Source: Solanum dulcamara
Lineage: Eukaryota > Streptophyta > Magnoliopsida > Solanales > Solanaceae
Reading direction: 5' to 3'
DNA length: 64,000 nucleotides
Assembly (NCBI RefSeq): GCF_947179165.1
Contig: NC_077247.1
Coordinates: 12,599,501-12,663,500, forward strand
Position numbers and translations under genes: made by a program. This document shows, piece by piece, positions 22,447-34,001 of the stretch (within the stretch, counting starts at the first letter, position 1; every line of letters starts with the position of its first letter). The notes beneath the pieces are model-generated. The model had not been told where the DNA came from and did no database searches. It worked only from the letters and a program-made list of their open reading frames with translations.

Positions 22447-24793
22447 ACCCAACCCTCTAGTGAGAGGATCGGTGAATAGAGTAGTGTACACTTATACCTT
22501 ACCCGGCCTATTATAGGACTCAGTGCCATAACCAAATCATTGTATCATCATATCACCATATACATATATCATACCATACCCAGACCTCTAATGAGGGACT
22601 CGGTGAAGAAGTAGTGAAGCTGTGCACGATAACATACCCAGCCCATTATGGGACTCGGTGAAAGATTTGTTACAGTATGCATGAGCAGAGTAGTGCATAA
22701 CCCTATCCAAATTAAATTATCATCTGAGACTCAATAGAACAGTCAAGTGAATCATCACCTAAAGATTAGGGTAGTAATAGTCTCAATTACCCTTTACATG
22801 TCATTAGGGATCATATCAACTGGAGCCTCAGGAATCCTAGATATGTATCAAGATAATGCTAAACAACTTATGGATTCAGAGACATTTGTCATCTTATAGT
22901 CTTTAGGTATAAGATCTTATACATCTAATTACTATTCAACATATAGAGGGCTCGAGGGTAGTAGTTCAACTACTTTAAGAGCTTGAACATTCAGAGGTGA
23001 ATAAGGATCATGAACTATGTTCAAAACTTACAAATGGCATTACCACTAAAGCTAATATTACATATCACTTATATCTAAGACATGCCAAAAGAAAAGAAGG
23101 GATAGGCTTTACATACTTACTATTTTCTATCATATAGAAGACTTGAGAGGCAATAATTGAATTATTGTAGGATTTCTAACATCAAAAAGTAGATAAGAGT
23201 CATGAATCATACTCGGAGCTTTATAAATGGAATTACCCCCACAACTCGTATCATATATTACTTATGTCTAAGACATGCCAAGAAAAAAGAAAGATAGCTT
23301 TACATACCTGTTATAGATCAACCGTACCCAAGCTTGCCTCGTTACCTCCTTAACCTATTTAACACGAAAGTAACACGATTATGAATAACCTTCAACTTTC
23401 CAGCTTCTAAATCTACAACCAATTACCTATAGGAATTACTTCCTCATTCACACTTCTCGACTAGTATATCAATTAGTTAAGAAGTTAATGGAAATTGGGC
23501 AACATTTCCCCTATAACTCACCCTATCCGAACATCCAATTAACCTCCGACTAGAAAATCCATATCAACAGCAAAAACCACCATCCATATACAATGCCACT
23601 ACCACAACACTATTCAATACAAGCTTCAAACAGCCCACTCAAAACCATGACCTTAAAATATGGTTTTCGATCTTTATATCGTAAAATCACAACCATATGG
23701 AAAGGAGCACAACATGGCTGCACACGGAAGCAATTATACCCATTTTTAACCATGTTTCCAACCCTTCAACATATACAAACCACCTTCAAATACAACACCA
23801 TAATAACAACAACACCAACCAAACTTTAATTCACTAGAATAACTTCAAACAACCCCTACACGATTTTCAATAGCCTTCAACAGTAACATGCATACTTTTT
23901 ATGTTTCTAGTCCATATTTACACATCCATAACATGTTTAAACCCTTACTCAAACCTGTGAAAAGGGAATCTAGTCGTACCTTAACAAATGAGCTTCCAAA
24001 GCTTGCCGAAACTTGTAGGTTCACATTGAACCTCCTTGCTGCCCCAAAGATGAATTCCACGTAGCTAATCGCCTTCCAATGGATCGATATTACATTAGAG
24101 AATTAATTTACGGAGCAAGATTCAAAGCTCCACCTTGCCTTAGCCATGGCCGAACTTTCCATGGCTTTGAACTCTCCTTGTTTTCTCTATTCTTCTCTGA
24201 GGCTAAGGTTAAGAAAAGGATGAACAAATAAAGTTCCTAGTCATTATTTAGGCATATATACACCTTTTTTGAAAGTGACATGTGTCATCCCTTAAGGGTG
24301 ACATGTGTCCAGCCCCTATACATGTCCAACCATAAGTATGACATGTGTCCAGCTCCTATAGGTCCATCCCCTCCATACTTCTACCAACTGATGCCACATG
24401 GCTTATGGGGCCCACTTTCTGAGTAGGTGCATCACCTAATTTCCCTTTTTTGTAGGTTCGTAATCTCATCTTACTTTAAGAACCCATGTAATCCTTGCTA
24501 CCTAAGATTGATATGTACTCACGTAACTTGATTATATACGACATCAGAATTGGTAGCTTATACAAGTAGGTCATTTACCACGACTCATTATTCGGCCTTC
24601 AACCCCTTTTAAATCATTCTAAACCAATTTCTAATCACCACTACTCACATAGAGCTAGTTTATACAAAATATGGGGCTTCACACCCTCCCTTCCTTAGAG
24701 TTATTTGATAACGTCATGAATATCATGGATCACATGATAACTTTAGAGAAACTAAATAAATGTTCCCATGTACCAAGAGTGCGGGGTATAACA
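21674..24793 (-). repeat. 5' LTR of element B
   Basis: 3,120 bp on the minus strand: starts TGTTATACCCC at 24793 and ends ...CATGACA at 21674. TATA-like run at 24253-24261, with ACATGTGTC words just upstream on that strand (24275-24350). GACTCGGTG-type blocks at 22345-22656 are interrupted by a long TA microsatellite that the 3' LTR lacks. Confidence 0.9.
22393..22441. repeat. (TA)n microsatellite in 5' LTR of B
   Basis: About 24 uninterrupted TA units. The same place in the 3' LTR (about 14865-14880) is a short mixed AT stretch, so the expansion happened in this copy. Confidence 0.9.
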
Positions 24794-24798
24794 CATGG
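24794..24798 (+). repeat. Target-site duplication of element B, right copy
   Basis: CATGG immediately after element B, identical to 14472-14476. Confidence 0.85.
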
Positions 24799-26319
24799 AG
24801 TGGTGGTTGACTTGCCCTCCGGAGAAATAACTGAAATGACAAGATTTTTCCTATAAATGAATTTCCCCTTTCTTTATTTTACAGATATGGATTTTTTTTA
24901 ATTTTATTGATCAGTAATAATAATAACGGTAATTTGAGCATGGTATATAGACTTAATTACTTTATGAACCTCTAATTTTATCAATTCCAATAAAATTAAT
25001 CAAATTTTAAATTTGATTTCGATAAGAATCCAAAAAGGTGGTAGGTACGTTTTTCATTTCACAAAAGCGAATAATTGAAACCTAAAATCCTAAAATGAAG
25101 AAGATTGTGTTGACTCCTTGCATTCACATGAGGAGCTCCGCATTCGTGAAGCAAAGCTTTATAGATCTCCACGTTTGCGAGTCTAGTCTCGCGTTCTTGG
25201 GAGGTCAGTGGTCCAAACCTCTGCGTTCGTAAAGGGTAAGTGATGTTGATCTCCACATTTTCGAACAAGGCTCTCTGTTCACAGAGAACAAAATACTTGG
25301 CACTTCAATGTTTAAAATACCCATTTTCAGCTTGCATGTCTCATTCTAAGACTTAGTATTTTTGCTATTCTGGAAGCTTCTCTTGGGGAATTTGAGTGAT
25401 TCTGGTCAGATGGTTTTTGAAATTCATGTGGTCACATTACGGGGTCGTTGAATCTTTAATTTCTCTTGGTAAACTTAATTGTCCATTTTTTATCCTTGTT
25501 GAGCTAGAAAATGGCGGCCTATTAACACATATCTATTTATTGATTTACTATTTATAAGTCCGAGGTACCATTTCGGGCAGCTCGAGGGTTCTTCTAGGCT
25601 TTTACTCTTAGGAATTGACCATGCATTACATCATCTTATTTTATTATCTGGTTGTGCTTTTCTATGTACTGTTATGATCTTTCCTTGTTAAGTGTGAATT
25701 TATCTATGTTCTGTGATATTTGTTATTCGTTGGACTGTTAGATTATAGTTGTAGAACTATTCTTCTCCTTTATATATATATATATGATTCTTCTTAGCTC
25801 AGTTGGCTATAATGCCTACTGAGTACCCTGTGTTTTGGTACTCATACTACACTACTGCATCTTTTTCTGATGCAGCTCCATACGAGCCATCTTCTATTAG
25901 CATTGGATTTTCCTTGGCCGTCATAGACGAGGATAGTGGTTAGCTCCTAGAATCCAAACACTTGCTATTTTCCCCTCTTTTGTACTAACTTGGATTTTTG
26001 TATTTTGATTAGTCAGTTCTTTTGTACATATACGTTTTTGGTACTTAGTATCTCCTTATAGGTGACACCAGGTCCGGTGATTTGATCTTTTGTTAGTTTT
26101 GTCTTCTCGGTCGCTTTCGAGCCTCTGTTGTATATTTTGTATCGAACTACATATTTATGATATAGCACATTTCTTATATGATAACCATGTACTCCACTAT
26201 TGTTATTATCATTATCATATTTGAATTATTGTCTTCCGCAAGTTTATCTTTTGGGTTTTAAGGCTTGCCTACTTGGGGGTGTAGTAAGCTTCATTATGGC
26301 CCAATTTCAGATTGTAACA
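24799..26319 (+). repeat. LTR H, right part
   Basis: Continuation of LTR H after B. It contains a block of alternating CTCC(A/G)C-TTCG(T/C)GAA-like words (25124-25300) and 'CAGTTGGCTATAATGCC...GAGTA', 'CTGATGCAG' and 'GGTTAGCTCCTAGA' blocks parallel to element C (29530-29690, 37160-37320). It ends with an LTR terminus: 'GCTTGCCTACTTGGGGGTG...CCAATTTCAGATTGTAACA' at 26319, comparable to the C terminus at 37580-37645. The AT-rich stretch 24840-25080 has no counterpart that I recognise. No gene. Confidence 0.65.
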
Positions 26320-26341
26320 TATGTTGTGAATACATCTATGT

Positions 26342-26375
<34 letters not shown>

Positions 26376-26434
26376 CAAATGCATGACATACCCAATAAAA
26401 TATTAGTAATGTCGGTATCTTCCGATAGCTAAGC
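26320..26434 (-). repeat. LTR F, first part (split by element C)
   Basis: Short piece matching the F2 LTR at about 50935-51030 ('ATGACATACCCAA', 'CTTCC(G/A)ATAGCTAA'), continuing after element C at 37646. It includes an AT microsatellite. Confidence 0.7.
26345..26373. repeat. (AT)n microsatellite
   Basis: About 14 AT units in LTR F. The related F2 LTR has a shorter run at about 50949-50965. Confidence 0.9.
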
Positions 26435-29400
26435 TGTAATGACCCTGAAGGTCATTTTTGAAAATTTTGTAAAATGACCATTTTATCCCCCCTCCCTTTA
26501 GTTTCTCCAAGTCGTTTCTGATTGGTATCGGGTGTTGGTTTTAGAAAATCCTATGAAAAATAGAAACTTTGGAAAATTTGAGTTTTCATAAGCTATAAGT
26601 ATTTAAAACTGGTATTTGGAGTCAACCGGAGCTACGACTCTTGGAATGGAATTCCATCAATTCCATCAGCTCTAGAATGTCAAAATTGGCTTGGAAGAGT
26701 TTACGGAATCAATTTTGGAGTGACAACAAAGATTTGACGTTTGAGTTGAGAATTTGAGGAATTTTTGGCCAAGGTTTGACTTTGGTTAAATTTTTGAGTT
26801 TCAATGCTCAGAATGAAATTTTGATGACTCCGTTGGATTCGGGGGATGGTGTTTGGTCTAGAAGAAATGTTGGTTGAATTTTTAGAGGTCTAGAGAGCGT
26901 TTTGCTATTTTGAAGACCCAAGTTGATTTAGTTGCGACTTTTTGAGTTTCGAGTCAAAGAAACCTTGAATTCTAGTTCTGATGGTTCCATCAGCTCCAAT
27001 AAAACCAAATTATGCTATAATCATGGTCGACATAAGTATTGAGGCAATCAATACAAGTTTGGGGCAATTTGACTCTTTTAACTTTGAAAGTTAGTCTATC
27101 ATTGACTTTGGTCAACATTCTTGGAAAACATGCTCGGATGAAAATTCTTACCGCACAATTAATTTTGGAATGTCAAGTTTGGTCTAGAATAATCCTTTGT
27201 TTTCTTCCCGAGGATTCCGGTCTAATTTCGAGGCCCATTGTGGAATGCGGCTTAACATGACACTTGAATGTGGGATCCACTTTTCATTAAAATGACCTCG
27301 TATGGGAATTTTGAATGCTCCATTGAGTTTGAAACATCTAATTTAGTGGGGGTAGCATATCTAGTTTATTTTTATCGAAATGCAAAAAAATCCCGAGCAC
27401 CCCATCGGAGATTTTAGATTTTTCCAAAATCAGATTTTGCAGCAATCTGGTGCAGACCTATTTTTGGATTTTCTCTCAACTTTAAAACCCCATATGTTGA
27501 GCTATAGAGCTCCAAATTGGGTGATTCAAAAGGCAAAGATGTGAGTTTTTCGAGGAAAACATATTAGGGATCTCAAAAAAAAATTGAGCATTCGATTGAG
27601 GTAAAATCTTGATTCTAGTTGCTTTAATTTTCATTTTGGGAGTTAATTTTTGAAGAACTTTGAGAATTTTTTCTTGGTCTATATAAATCCGATTTTGACA
27701 ATTCAAGGGTTTATGTTCAATAGAATTTCATAGGAAATCCGTTGCTAAGCTTAGAATATTGTGAGGAGGCTTCGTGTGAAGTAAATTTATGAATCTAGCT
27801 ACTGTTTTGACCATTTTTGGATTGAAATTGTGTGGAATTTCTAAGATTGTATCTTTATCATTTGGACTCCATTTTTAGTGATTTTAAGGCTAGATTGTGG
27901 GGGTTTTCGCAAGGAACGACATGGTGTGATTAGTTTGGATTGGGAGGGTCTCATTTTTTTCAGAATTCACTGATCATGAAGCTGCCATTTTCATCTTTAG
28001 TTCAAATTTTGTGAATTTTTGTTGCATGCTCATTTTATGTAGTTTGCCAACTCTGTACCGGTTAACAAATTCATATTTGAGCTTGGAGAGATGTTTAGAA
28101 CCTATTTTTTGGGTCAAATTTAGTATGTGGGTCCCAGATTTTCTATTTTAGTCCCTGAAATCAATCTGTCTCTGAATTTGATAATCTTAGTGTCATAATG
28201 AACATATTAATGTTGTGATTTTATTGTTGATAGCGTGGCAACTTTTGAAGGCCACTCGGAAGGTAAAAGCTCTTATTCTATGAGTTGGAGCGTGAGTGGT
28301 TAGCTTATAGGTATGCTATAGTTTTTCCCTTGTAAGATTGATTATATTTATGCAATTGTACATTGATTTGTATGAGTTTGTAGGGGTTTGGGTGTCGAGC
28401 ATGCTAATTTCCTAGAATTCATGTCCTAGGCTTTATTTCGAGCAATTATGGGACTATATAAGCATGACTCCTGTTACTGTTGATCATCCATGCCTTGTTG
28501 TGAATACTGTACCTATGGTTATATTCTTGGGAGCATGTTTGGCCTTAGTCTAGGCTTAGACTAGTGTTTCCTTAGACTTGCATGGTTTTGATGTGTTGGG
28601 CCTTAGAGCTTCTCCAATGTCGTTTTAAAAGGTTAGCTCCCTGCAAAATGATATAGCAGATTGAGTCTGATAGTCTGAGGCTTAGCTAGGCTATAAATTG
28701 GCTTGTCACTTTACCTCAATAATGCCTTATTCTCCTAACGGCCCTATATCATTTGATTCTTGATTGTCAAAAATTTCCTTAGCGATTCGGGGTATATTTG
28801 GTTTAGGATAGGATGACATATTGATGGCACTTGGTTTGGAGGTTCTCCCCATGATGCACGATGGGTCGCTGAGTGTAATTCAGTCTGATTCCTTAGCTAT
28901 AAATACCTGGTTGAAGTGCTTAATCCAGCTTACTTGTGATCGGTTCCTTAGTTACAAATATCTGGTTATATTCTATGGTCTAGCTTAATTGTGTTCAGGA
29001 TTCCAAGCTATAGTTACACAGTTAAAGTCCGTTGTCTAGCTTACCCGTGCTTGACCTTTGGCTATAATTACCCAGTTAAAGTCCATGTTCTAGCCTACTC
29101 TTGTTGACTCATTTGCTACAATTACCCGGTTATAGTCCGTGGTCCAACTTGCACGTGGTTGAATTCCTGATTCCTTAATGAATTTTTAGTTTAAGTCTTC
29201 ATCTACTCTAGTCTCTAGGTTGAGGTGTTAGAGTTTGGAAATGGTCCGATTGAAGTCCAGGAAATGGTGATATTATTAAAACCCTTTTGGTTCCGTTCAT
29301 TTTCTTTCAGCTATTCTTGAATCTGTCGGACTTATAGGAGTCCATATAGATTGTTACTCTTTATTATTGCACAAGCGTACCCATTAGGTTTATGGGAGCC

Positions 29401-29790
29401 CGGTGGAGTTAGTTTGATTCTCTCTATTTATTTGCTAGTATGCTCATGTACATACCCATATCTAATTCTTGTCTTGTCTTTGATTATATTAGTTTACTCA
29501 TATTTTAGTTTAATTTTGCTTATCTTACTCAGTTGGCCTATGATGCCTATTGAGTATCTATTGGAATCATACTACACTCTGATTTTTTTTTGTGATGAAG
29601 GTCCGAGTACTAGCAATTGGCATTGATTCGAGCTAGTTGCGGCCATGATCGGAGGCGAGGGTGAGAATATTGCATCCTGGACTCACCCATCTCTCTCTAT
29701 ATATATATTTTGCCTATCTTTTGGTTTTTGAGATATCTCTGTTTCCATGGTCCACCTTTGGGACTTGTACTCTTTTACTAGTAGAGTCCG
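26435..29790 (+). repeat. 5' LTR of element C, end missing
   Basis: Starts TGTAATGACC. Similarity to the 3' LTR stops at about 29790 (counterpart near 37410), so about 240 bp of LTR end are lost and no primer-binding site is visible before the gag start at 29929. It carries five degenerate repeats of about 55 bp at 28891-29165. Confidence 0.85.
28891..29165 (+). repeat. Minisatellite, about 55-bp units, in 5' LTR C
   Basis: Five imperfect units of the form 'CCTTAGCTAYAATTACCYGGTT' (degenerate), then AAGTCCGTGGTCTAGCTTAC and TTGTG. The 3' LTR has the same five-unit array at 36470-36745, so it predates insertion. Confidence 0.75.
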
Positions 29791-29928
29791 GCGGAGCAGT
29801 ACGGAGACGTCCATAACTTATCTTTGAGAAGCTACATAATGGCTTTATGAACTTGTCACTTTTGTATCACTATCGTATAGTGTGTGTCTTATCAATTTCT
29901 AGAAATCTCACTTATTCCACTCTTTTAC

Positions 29929-30540
29929 ATGATGGCTCATACGCGAACTAGGGGTATAGGCCGACTCGAGGTCATGCCTGGGCTACATCTCTAGCCCAGG
30001 ATAGGGAGCTGACTCTGGAACTGAAGGTGGAGCCACTAGTAGCTCCAGTAAATCATCAATTAGTGGGATCGGGACCAGTCCAACCAGATCCCGTGCTAGT
30101 TATAACTTTGAACCTTCAGGCAATGTTCACCGAGATATTAGCTGCTATTAGGTGTATATAGTAGGCGCTAGCTCCAGCTATTCGAGCACCGCAGGGGAAA
30201 CCTGTGCCAGTGGTACCAGTTGTTCAGCCACTAGAGGCACTTGTTGTTCAACCTGATGATTTAGAGGGCATCATTCCATTTCGAGAGAAGAAGATGCTCG
30301 GGGTGTTCTTTCATTTATCACTGTTCAGGTTTTCTAGGGTTATGGGTATGGACACCTACGAGTTTCAACTCTCTTTCTATGAGTTGATAGAGACCTTGGA
30401 TTTAGTAAAGTTAAGAGGAGCTGAATTCACAGATTATCAGCTAGACTGTCCTGCCCGGCAGTGGTGGTACTCAAATGTACAAACCAAGCCAGTTGGGTCT
30501 CTATCGGTGTTGTAGGATGGGTTTTTAGAGGCCCTCTTGG
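29929..30540 (+). pseudogene. Gag remnant of element C
   Basis: Begins ATGATGGCTCATACGCG, an MMAHTRTRG N-terminus, followed by stops and a long Pro/Val-rich linker. The frame 30204-30515 carries a capsid-like stretch: 'FREKKMLGVFFHLSLFRFSRVMGMDTYEFQLSFYELIETLDL' in outline, then LRGAEFTDYQLDCPARQWW. The last part matches the 'YQLKDxARQWW' signature of plant Gypsy Gag. No zinc knuckle is left before the protease begins about 60 bp later, so the C-terminal third is deleted. Not functional. Confidence 0.75.
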
Positions 30541-30554
30541 CTCAATTTATCCCC

Positions 30555-30890
30555 AAGAGTTTGAGAGATTAGTTCTCATAGTTAGAGCAGAGGTTGAGGC
30601 CTTGGATGATATAATCACAGGTATGGCTTTATTATGTCATCAGCCCACATTCGCTTTATTTGATCCAGGCTCCACCAATTCTTATATGTTTGTATATTGT
30701 GCCTCTCGACTAAGTATGATTCTGGATCCCTTATTTGATCCATTACATGTTTCGACTCTGGTAGGTGATTTTTTAGTAGTGGATCACATCTTAAGATCCT
30801 GTGTGGTGACTATTGAAGAGAGATACACTAGTGTTGACCTCATATTTCTTGATATAGTAGATTTTGACTTGATTCTGGGCATGTACTAGT
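30555..30890 (+). pseudogene. Retropepsin remnant of element C
   Basis: An open stretch gives FALFDPGSTNSYM, with the retropepsin loop in its usual plant form DPGST (Asp codon 30662-30664). It continues 'VVDHILRSCVVTIEERYTSVDLIFLDIVDFDLILGMY' in outline and stops where the family continues LGMDWL. It therefore covers nearly the whole protease. Enzymatically it would act as a dimer on Gag-Pol, but the frame is isolated from gag and RT. Confidence 0.85.
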
Positions 30891-31000
30891 TATACTTTTA
30901 CCTTACGGTCTTGGATTTCTATGCTAAGATCGTTACCCTAGTCATGCCTGGTATCCCGTCAGTGTTGTAACTAGGCTCTTGTAGTCTCACACCAGTTGGG

Positions 31001-31905
31001 GTGATTTATTTTGTTCGAACTTGGAGATTACTGGCTAGCGGGTGCTTGGCATACTCGGATTATGTTAGAGATATGAGTAGGGAGGGCCCTATGGTTGATT
31101 CAATACCTTTAGTCCAAGAGTATGCATATGTGTTTCCTGCTGATCTACCTGGGCTTCCTCTTGATCGCGATATTGACTTCGCCATTGATGTAGAGCTGGG
31201 TACTCATCTTATTTCCATCCCACTATGACATATGGCCCCCGCAAAAGATCAAGGAGCTTAGTGTTTACTTTCAGGATTTCTTGGTTAAGAAATTCATTTG
31301 ACCTAGTGTATAGCCTTGGGGTGACCCAATCTTATTTGTTAAGAATAAGGATGGTACTATGCGATGTGTGTTGATGACAGGCAGTTGAACCATTACCCTA
31401 TGCCTAGAATTGATAATCTATTCGACCAGCTTCACAATGTCGTGGTATTTTTTAAGATTGATTTAAGATTTGGCTACCACCTATTAAGGATTAGGGCAGC
31501 GGACATTCCTAAGACCACATTTAGATTTGTTACGGCCACTATGAGTTCCTGGTGATGTCTTTTGGGTTGACTAACGCCCCTGCTGTATTCATGGACTTAA
31601 TGACTCGAGTGTTTAGGCTAGACTTAGACTCATTTGTCATACTCTTCATAGATGACATTCTGGTATACTCGCAAAGCTGGGATGAGCATGAGAGGCATTT
31701 GAGAGTAGTGCTCTGGACTTTGAGAGATCAGCAGCTTTACGCCAAGTTCTTAAAGTGTGAGTTTTGGCTGGAGTCCATAGCATTCTAGGGGCATGTGGTG
31801 TCCAAGAATGGCATTATGGTAGATCTGACAAAGATTAAGGCTATTTGTGATTGGTCCAGGACTACCTCTGTGACTGAGATTTATAGTTTTGTCGAGTTGA
31901 TGGGG
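31001..31905 (+). pseudogene. Reverse transcriptase remnant of element C
   Basis: Opens with the protease-RT linker (VFPADLPGLPLDRDIDFAIDVELGTH). A stop follows at 31226, then [19 protein letters not shown] sequence, '[19 protein letters not shown]', [11 protein letters not shown] and '[10 protein letters not shown]'. A frameshift near 31550 leads into [16 protein letters not shown] and the catalytic box FIDDILVYS (two Asp codons at 31651-31656), then [11 protein letters not shown] and a stop at 31786. Palm motifs are complete, but the reading frame is broken at least three times. Confidence 0.9.
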
Positions 31906-32262
31906 GTACTATAGGTACTTTTTTGAGAGAGTTTCTACCATAGCAGCACTTTTGACTCGGTTGAATGAGTGTGAGAGGAGATTTTTGAGACTTAAGAAGT
32001 TGCTTACCACCACTCCTATATTGACTCTTCTAGTTGAGGGAGAGAGATTCACCATTTATTATGATGCATATGGCGTTGGTTTGAGTTGTGTACTGATACA
32101 ACAAGGTTGAGTTATTGCATATGCGTCGAGAAAGCTTAAGTTTCATGTACGCAACTACCCCACTAATGACTTAGAGTTTGTGGTGGTAGTTTTTGTGCTA
32201 AAGATTTAGAGGCACTACATATATAGAGTTTGATGAGTTCTACATTGATCACAAGAGCCAGG
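31906..32262 (+). pseudogene. RNase H remnant of element C, truncated
   Basis: Translation gives TPILTLLVEGERFTIYYDAYG-type sequence with the first catalytic Asp, then '[32 protein letters not shown]' in outline with stops inside, and RHYIYRV. Similarity ends near 32262 at the 'HxSLQY' position. Everything that should follow (RNase H end, integrase) is replaced by DNA I cannot read as protein. Confidence 0.8.
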
Positions 32263-34001
32263 TTAGTATCATGGTTTTATGCCACCTTCAATTAGAGGTA
32301 GTGCTCATAGTGTTGCAGGTGATGCTTCAAGTGTTCAGACCGAGGTTGGTCATGATCTGTTTTATGCTTCCTTAGTTCAGCCATAGGTTGGGGATCTAGG
32401 TATTGTTTGTAGTTGGATGATTTCATTATTTTACTTTGTATTTCTCATGTTATGTGGTTTTGGGGTTTTGATACCCATACATTTCTATTTGGCTTGTTAA
32501 TTACCTCCTAACTGTTGTGAATGCCTTATCTGGACTCATGTGCATGTATTTTAGCTCTATAGTTGATTCCTTTTAGTAGTGGATCGATATGGTCGATTTC
32601 CTATTTTGAGTAGTGGCGGTTGACCAACTCACCGTGCCTTGTCTTGGTGGTTTTATTTTGAGTTTGCGGCTGGTCTAGTTAGCTTCCCCTTTTGTCTCAC
32701 TTACCATTGATTTTGCGGTTGTGCCGTTCCTTGTTAGATATGTGGCTAGACTAGCTTTGTTTGGTGCTGGGAGTTATGGTGCTGGTGAGTTAGTGGTTGT
32801 CCCATGGGGTTAGTGGGTGAATGGTTCTTTGTATAATTATGCTTAACTAGCTTTAATTTAATTAGTAACTCCCCTTTGCCATTCTAGTTTTCTTGGCTTA
32901 GACGGTTATCCCCATTAATTTGCCTCGATTGGTTCGTAGTTGAAAGGTTGGCTGTCAAGGTAGATTCTGCTTGTTGATTCCTCTTTATGCCTTATTGATA
33001 GATTGGAAGTTGGTTGGAAATCTTTATTCCTCTCTTTTACCTACCTGGTGGGGAAGTTGGTTGGAAATATCATATACACGATAGGGTCAAGGTAATCTAT
33101 AGAGTGTGAGATTTTGAATTTGTTCAAGATGAAAAACTTGATTTAGGCATATTCGATAGATTGTAGTGGTTATGAGTAGGAGTAGAAGCCCTTGGACTAT
33201 TTCTGATCGGTTGTCCATGCTTGTGCACCGCCTACCAGCTTGGTTTTCCTTAGACTAGGATGATTGGCTTAGACTTAAGGTGGTAGAGTGTTTTTTGGTC
33301 CCACGATGCTCGCTTTTCAGAAGTTTCTATGTTAGAAGTGAGTCACTAGGGTTGAACTCAGTGCGGTCTTATCATTCATGGTACCATCATCCTTTGGAGT
33401 GGAGTTCAGTTCCATAAGGTGAGTTTTCAGTTTGGGTTTTTGGTTTTTCAAGTTGAGATTGGGATTTGGGGCTTTACCCGGGATGTCTCCTTGTTACTTT
33501 TGTTTTCATCCTCTAATGTTCAGATAGAGTATGTAACTCCTTCGAGGTTGGTGTTTTATAGTTCGGTAGGCAATTTTCAGATTGCGTTGAAGGTTTTCAG
33601 GATAGCTAAGGATTGTTAGAATGCCTTTAGTGTCTTGGAGAAAAGGATTTGGAAACATAAGACAAGTATTTGGATTTTTGAGTAAGTTGTATCTGCTATG
33701 GTCCTGTATTACTCATTTCGGTGGTTTTGGTTTAGTTTGGTCGTCCTCAGTTCAAATTCAGTATTTTTGGTCAAGTTCGGGGTAAGCAAGTGAGAGTTGG
33801 AGCCCAAGAAAGGACTTGAGGAGTTTTTGGAGTTGGAAGTGAGTTTGTTGATTTTCTCGTCATGTGATGGCATTGTTCGACCCGAGAGGTTGTTCGAGAT
33901 TCAGACAAAGAATGCACGCCAGAAACCCTTATCATTTCGTGCCTCCAGATCGTGACTGTACTTTTACTTTTACAGACGAAAGTTCTTTTAGTAGTGGATG
34001 T
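32263..34001 (+). mobile_element. 3' interior of element C without recognisable integrase
   Basis: About 1.7 kb with no integrase motif. At 33890-33990 a few words recall the end of plant Gypsy Pol (PYHFVPPDRDC-like, then ACGAAAGTTCTTTTAGTAGTGG), the usual lead-in to the polypurine tract. The tract itself is degraded (about 33988-34001). A VVNALS-like hexapeptide near 32515 could be the RNase H/integrase linker but is too short to rely on. Confidence 0.55.

Larger units (their letters stand above)
14477..24793 (-). mobile_element. Element B: structurally complete Ty3/Gypsy LTR retrotransposon
   Basis: 10,317 bp, minus orientation, flanked by CATGG on both sides. 5' LTR 21674-24793, PBS 21656-21669, interior 17131-21673, polypurine tract 17131-17141, 3' LTR 14477-17130. 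The interior is about 4.5 kb and colinear with that of A, again with integrase remnants at the end and no recognisable RT or RNase H. The plus-strand open frames between 19200 and 21660 are antisense, pyrimidine-rich shadows. LTR divergence is about 5-12 per cent where I compared them, so the insertion is old but younger than H, which it splits. Confidence 0.9.

Noticed and set aside
32515..32532. VVNALS-like hexapeptide as RNase H/integrase linker of element C
   Set aside because: Too short, and no integrase motif follows.
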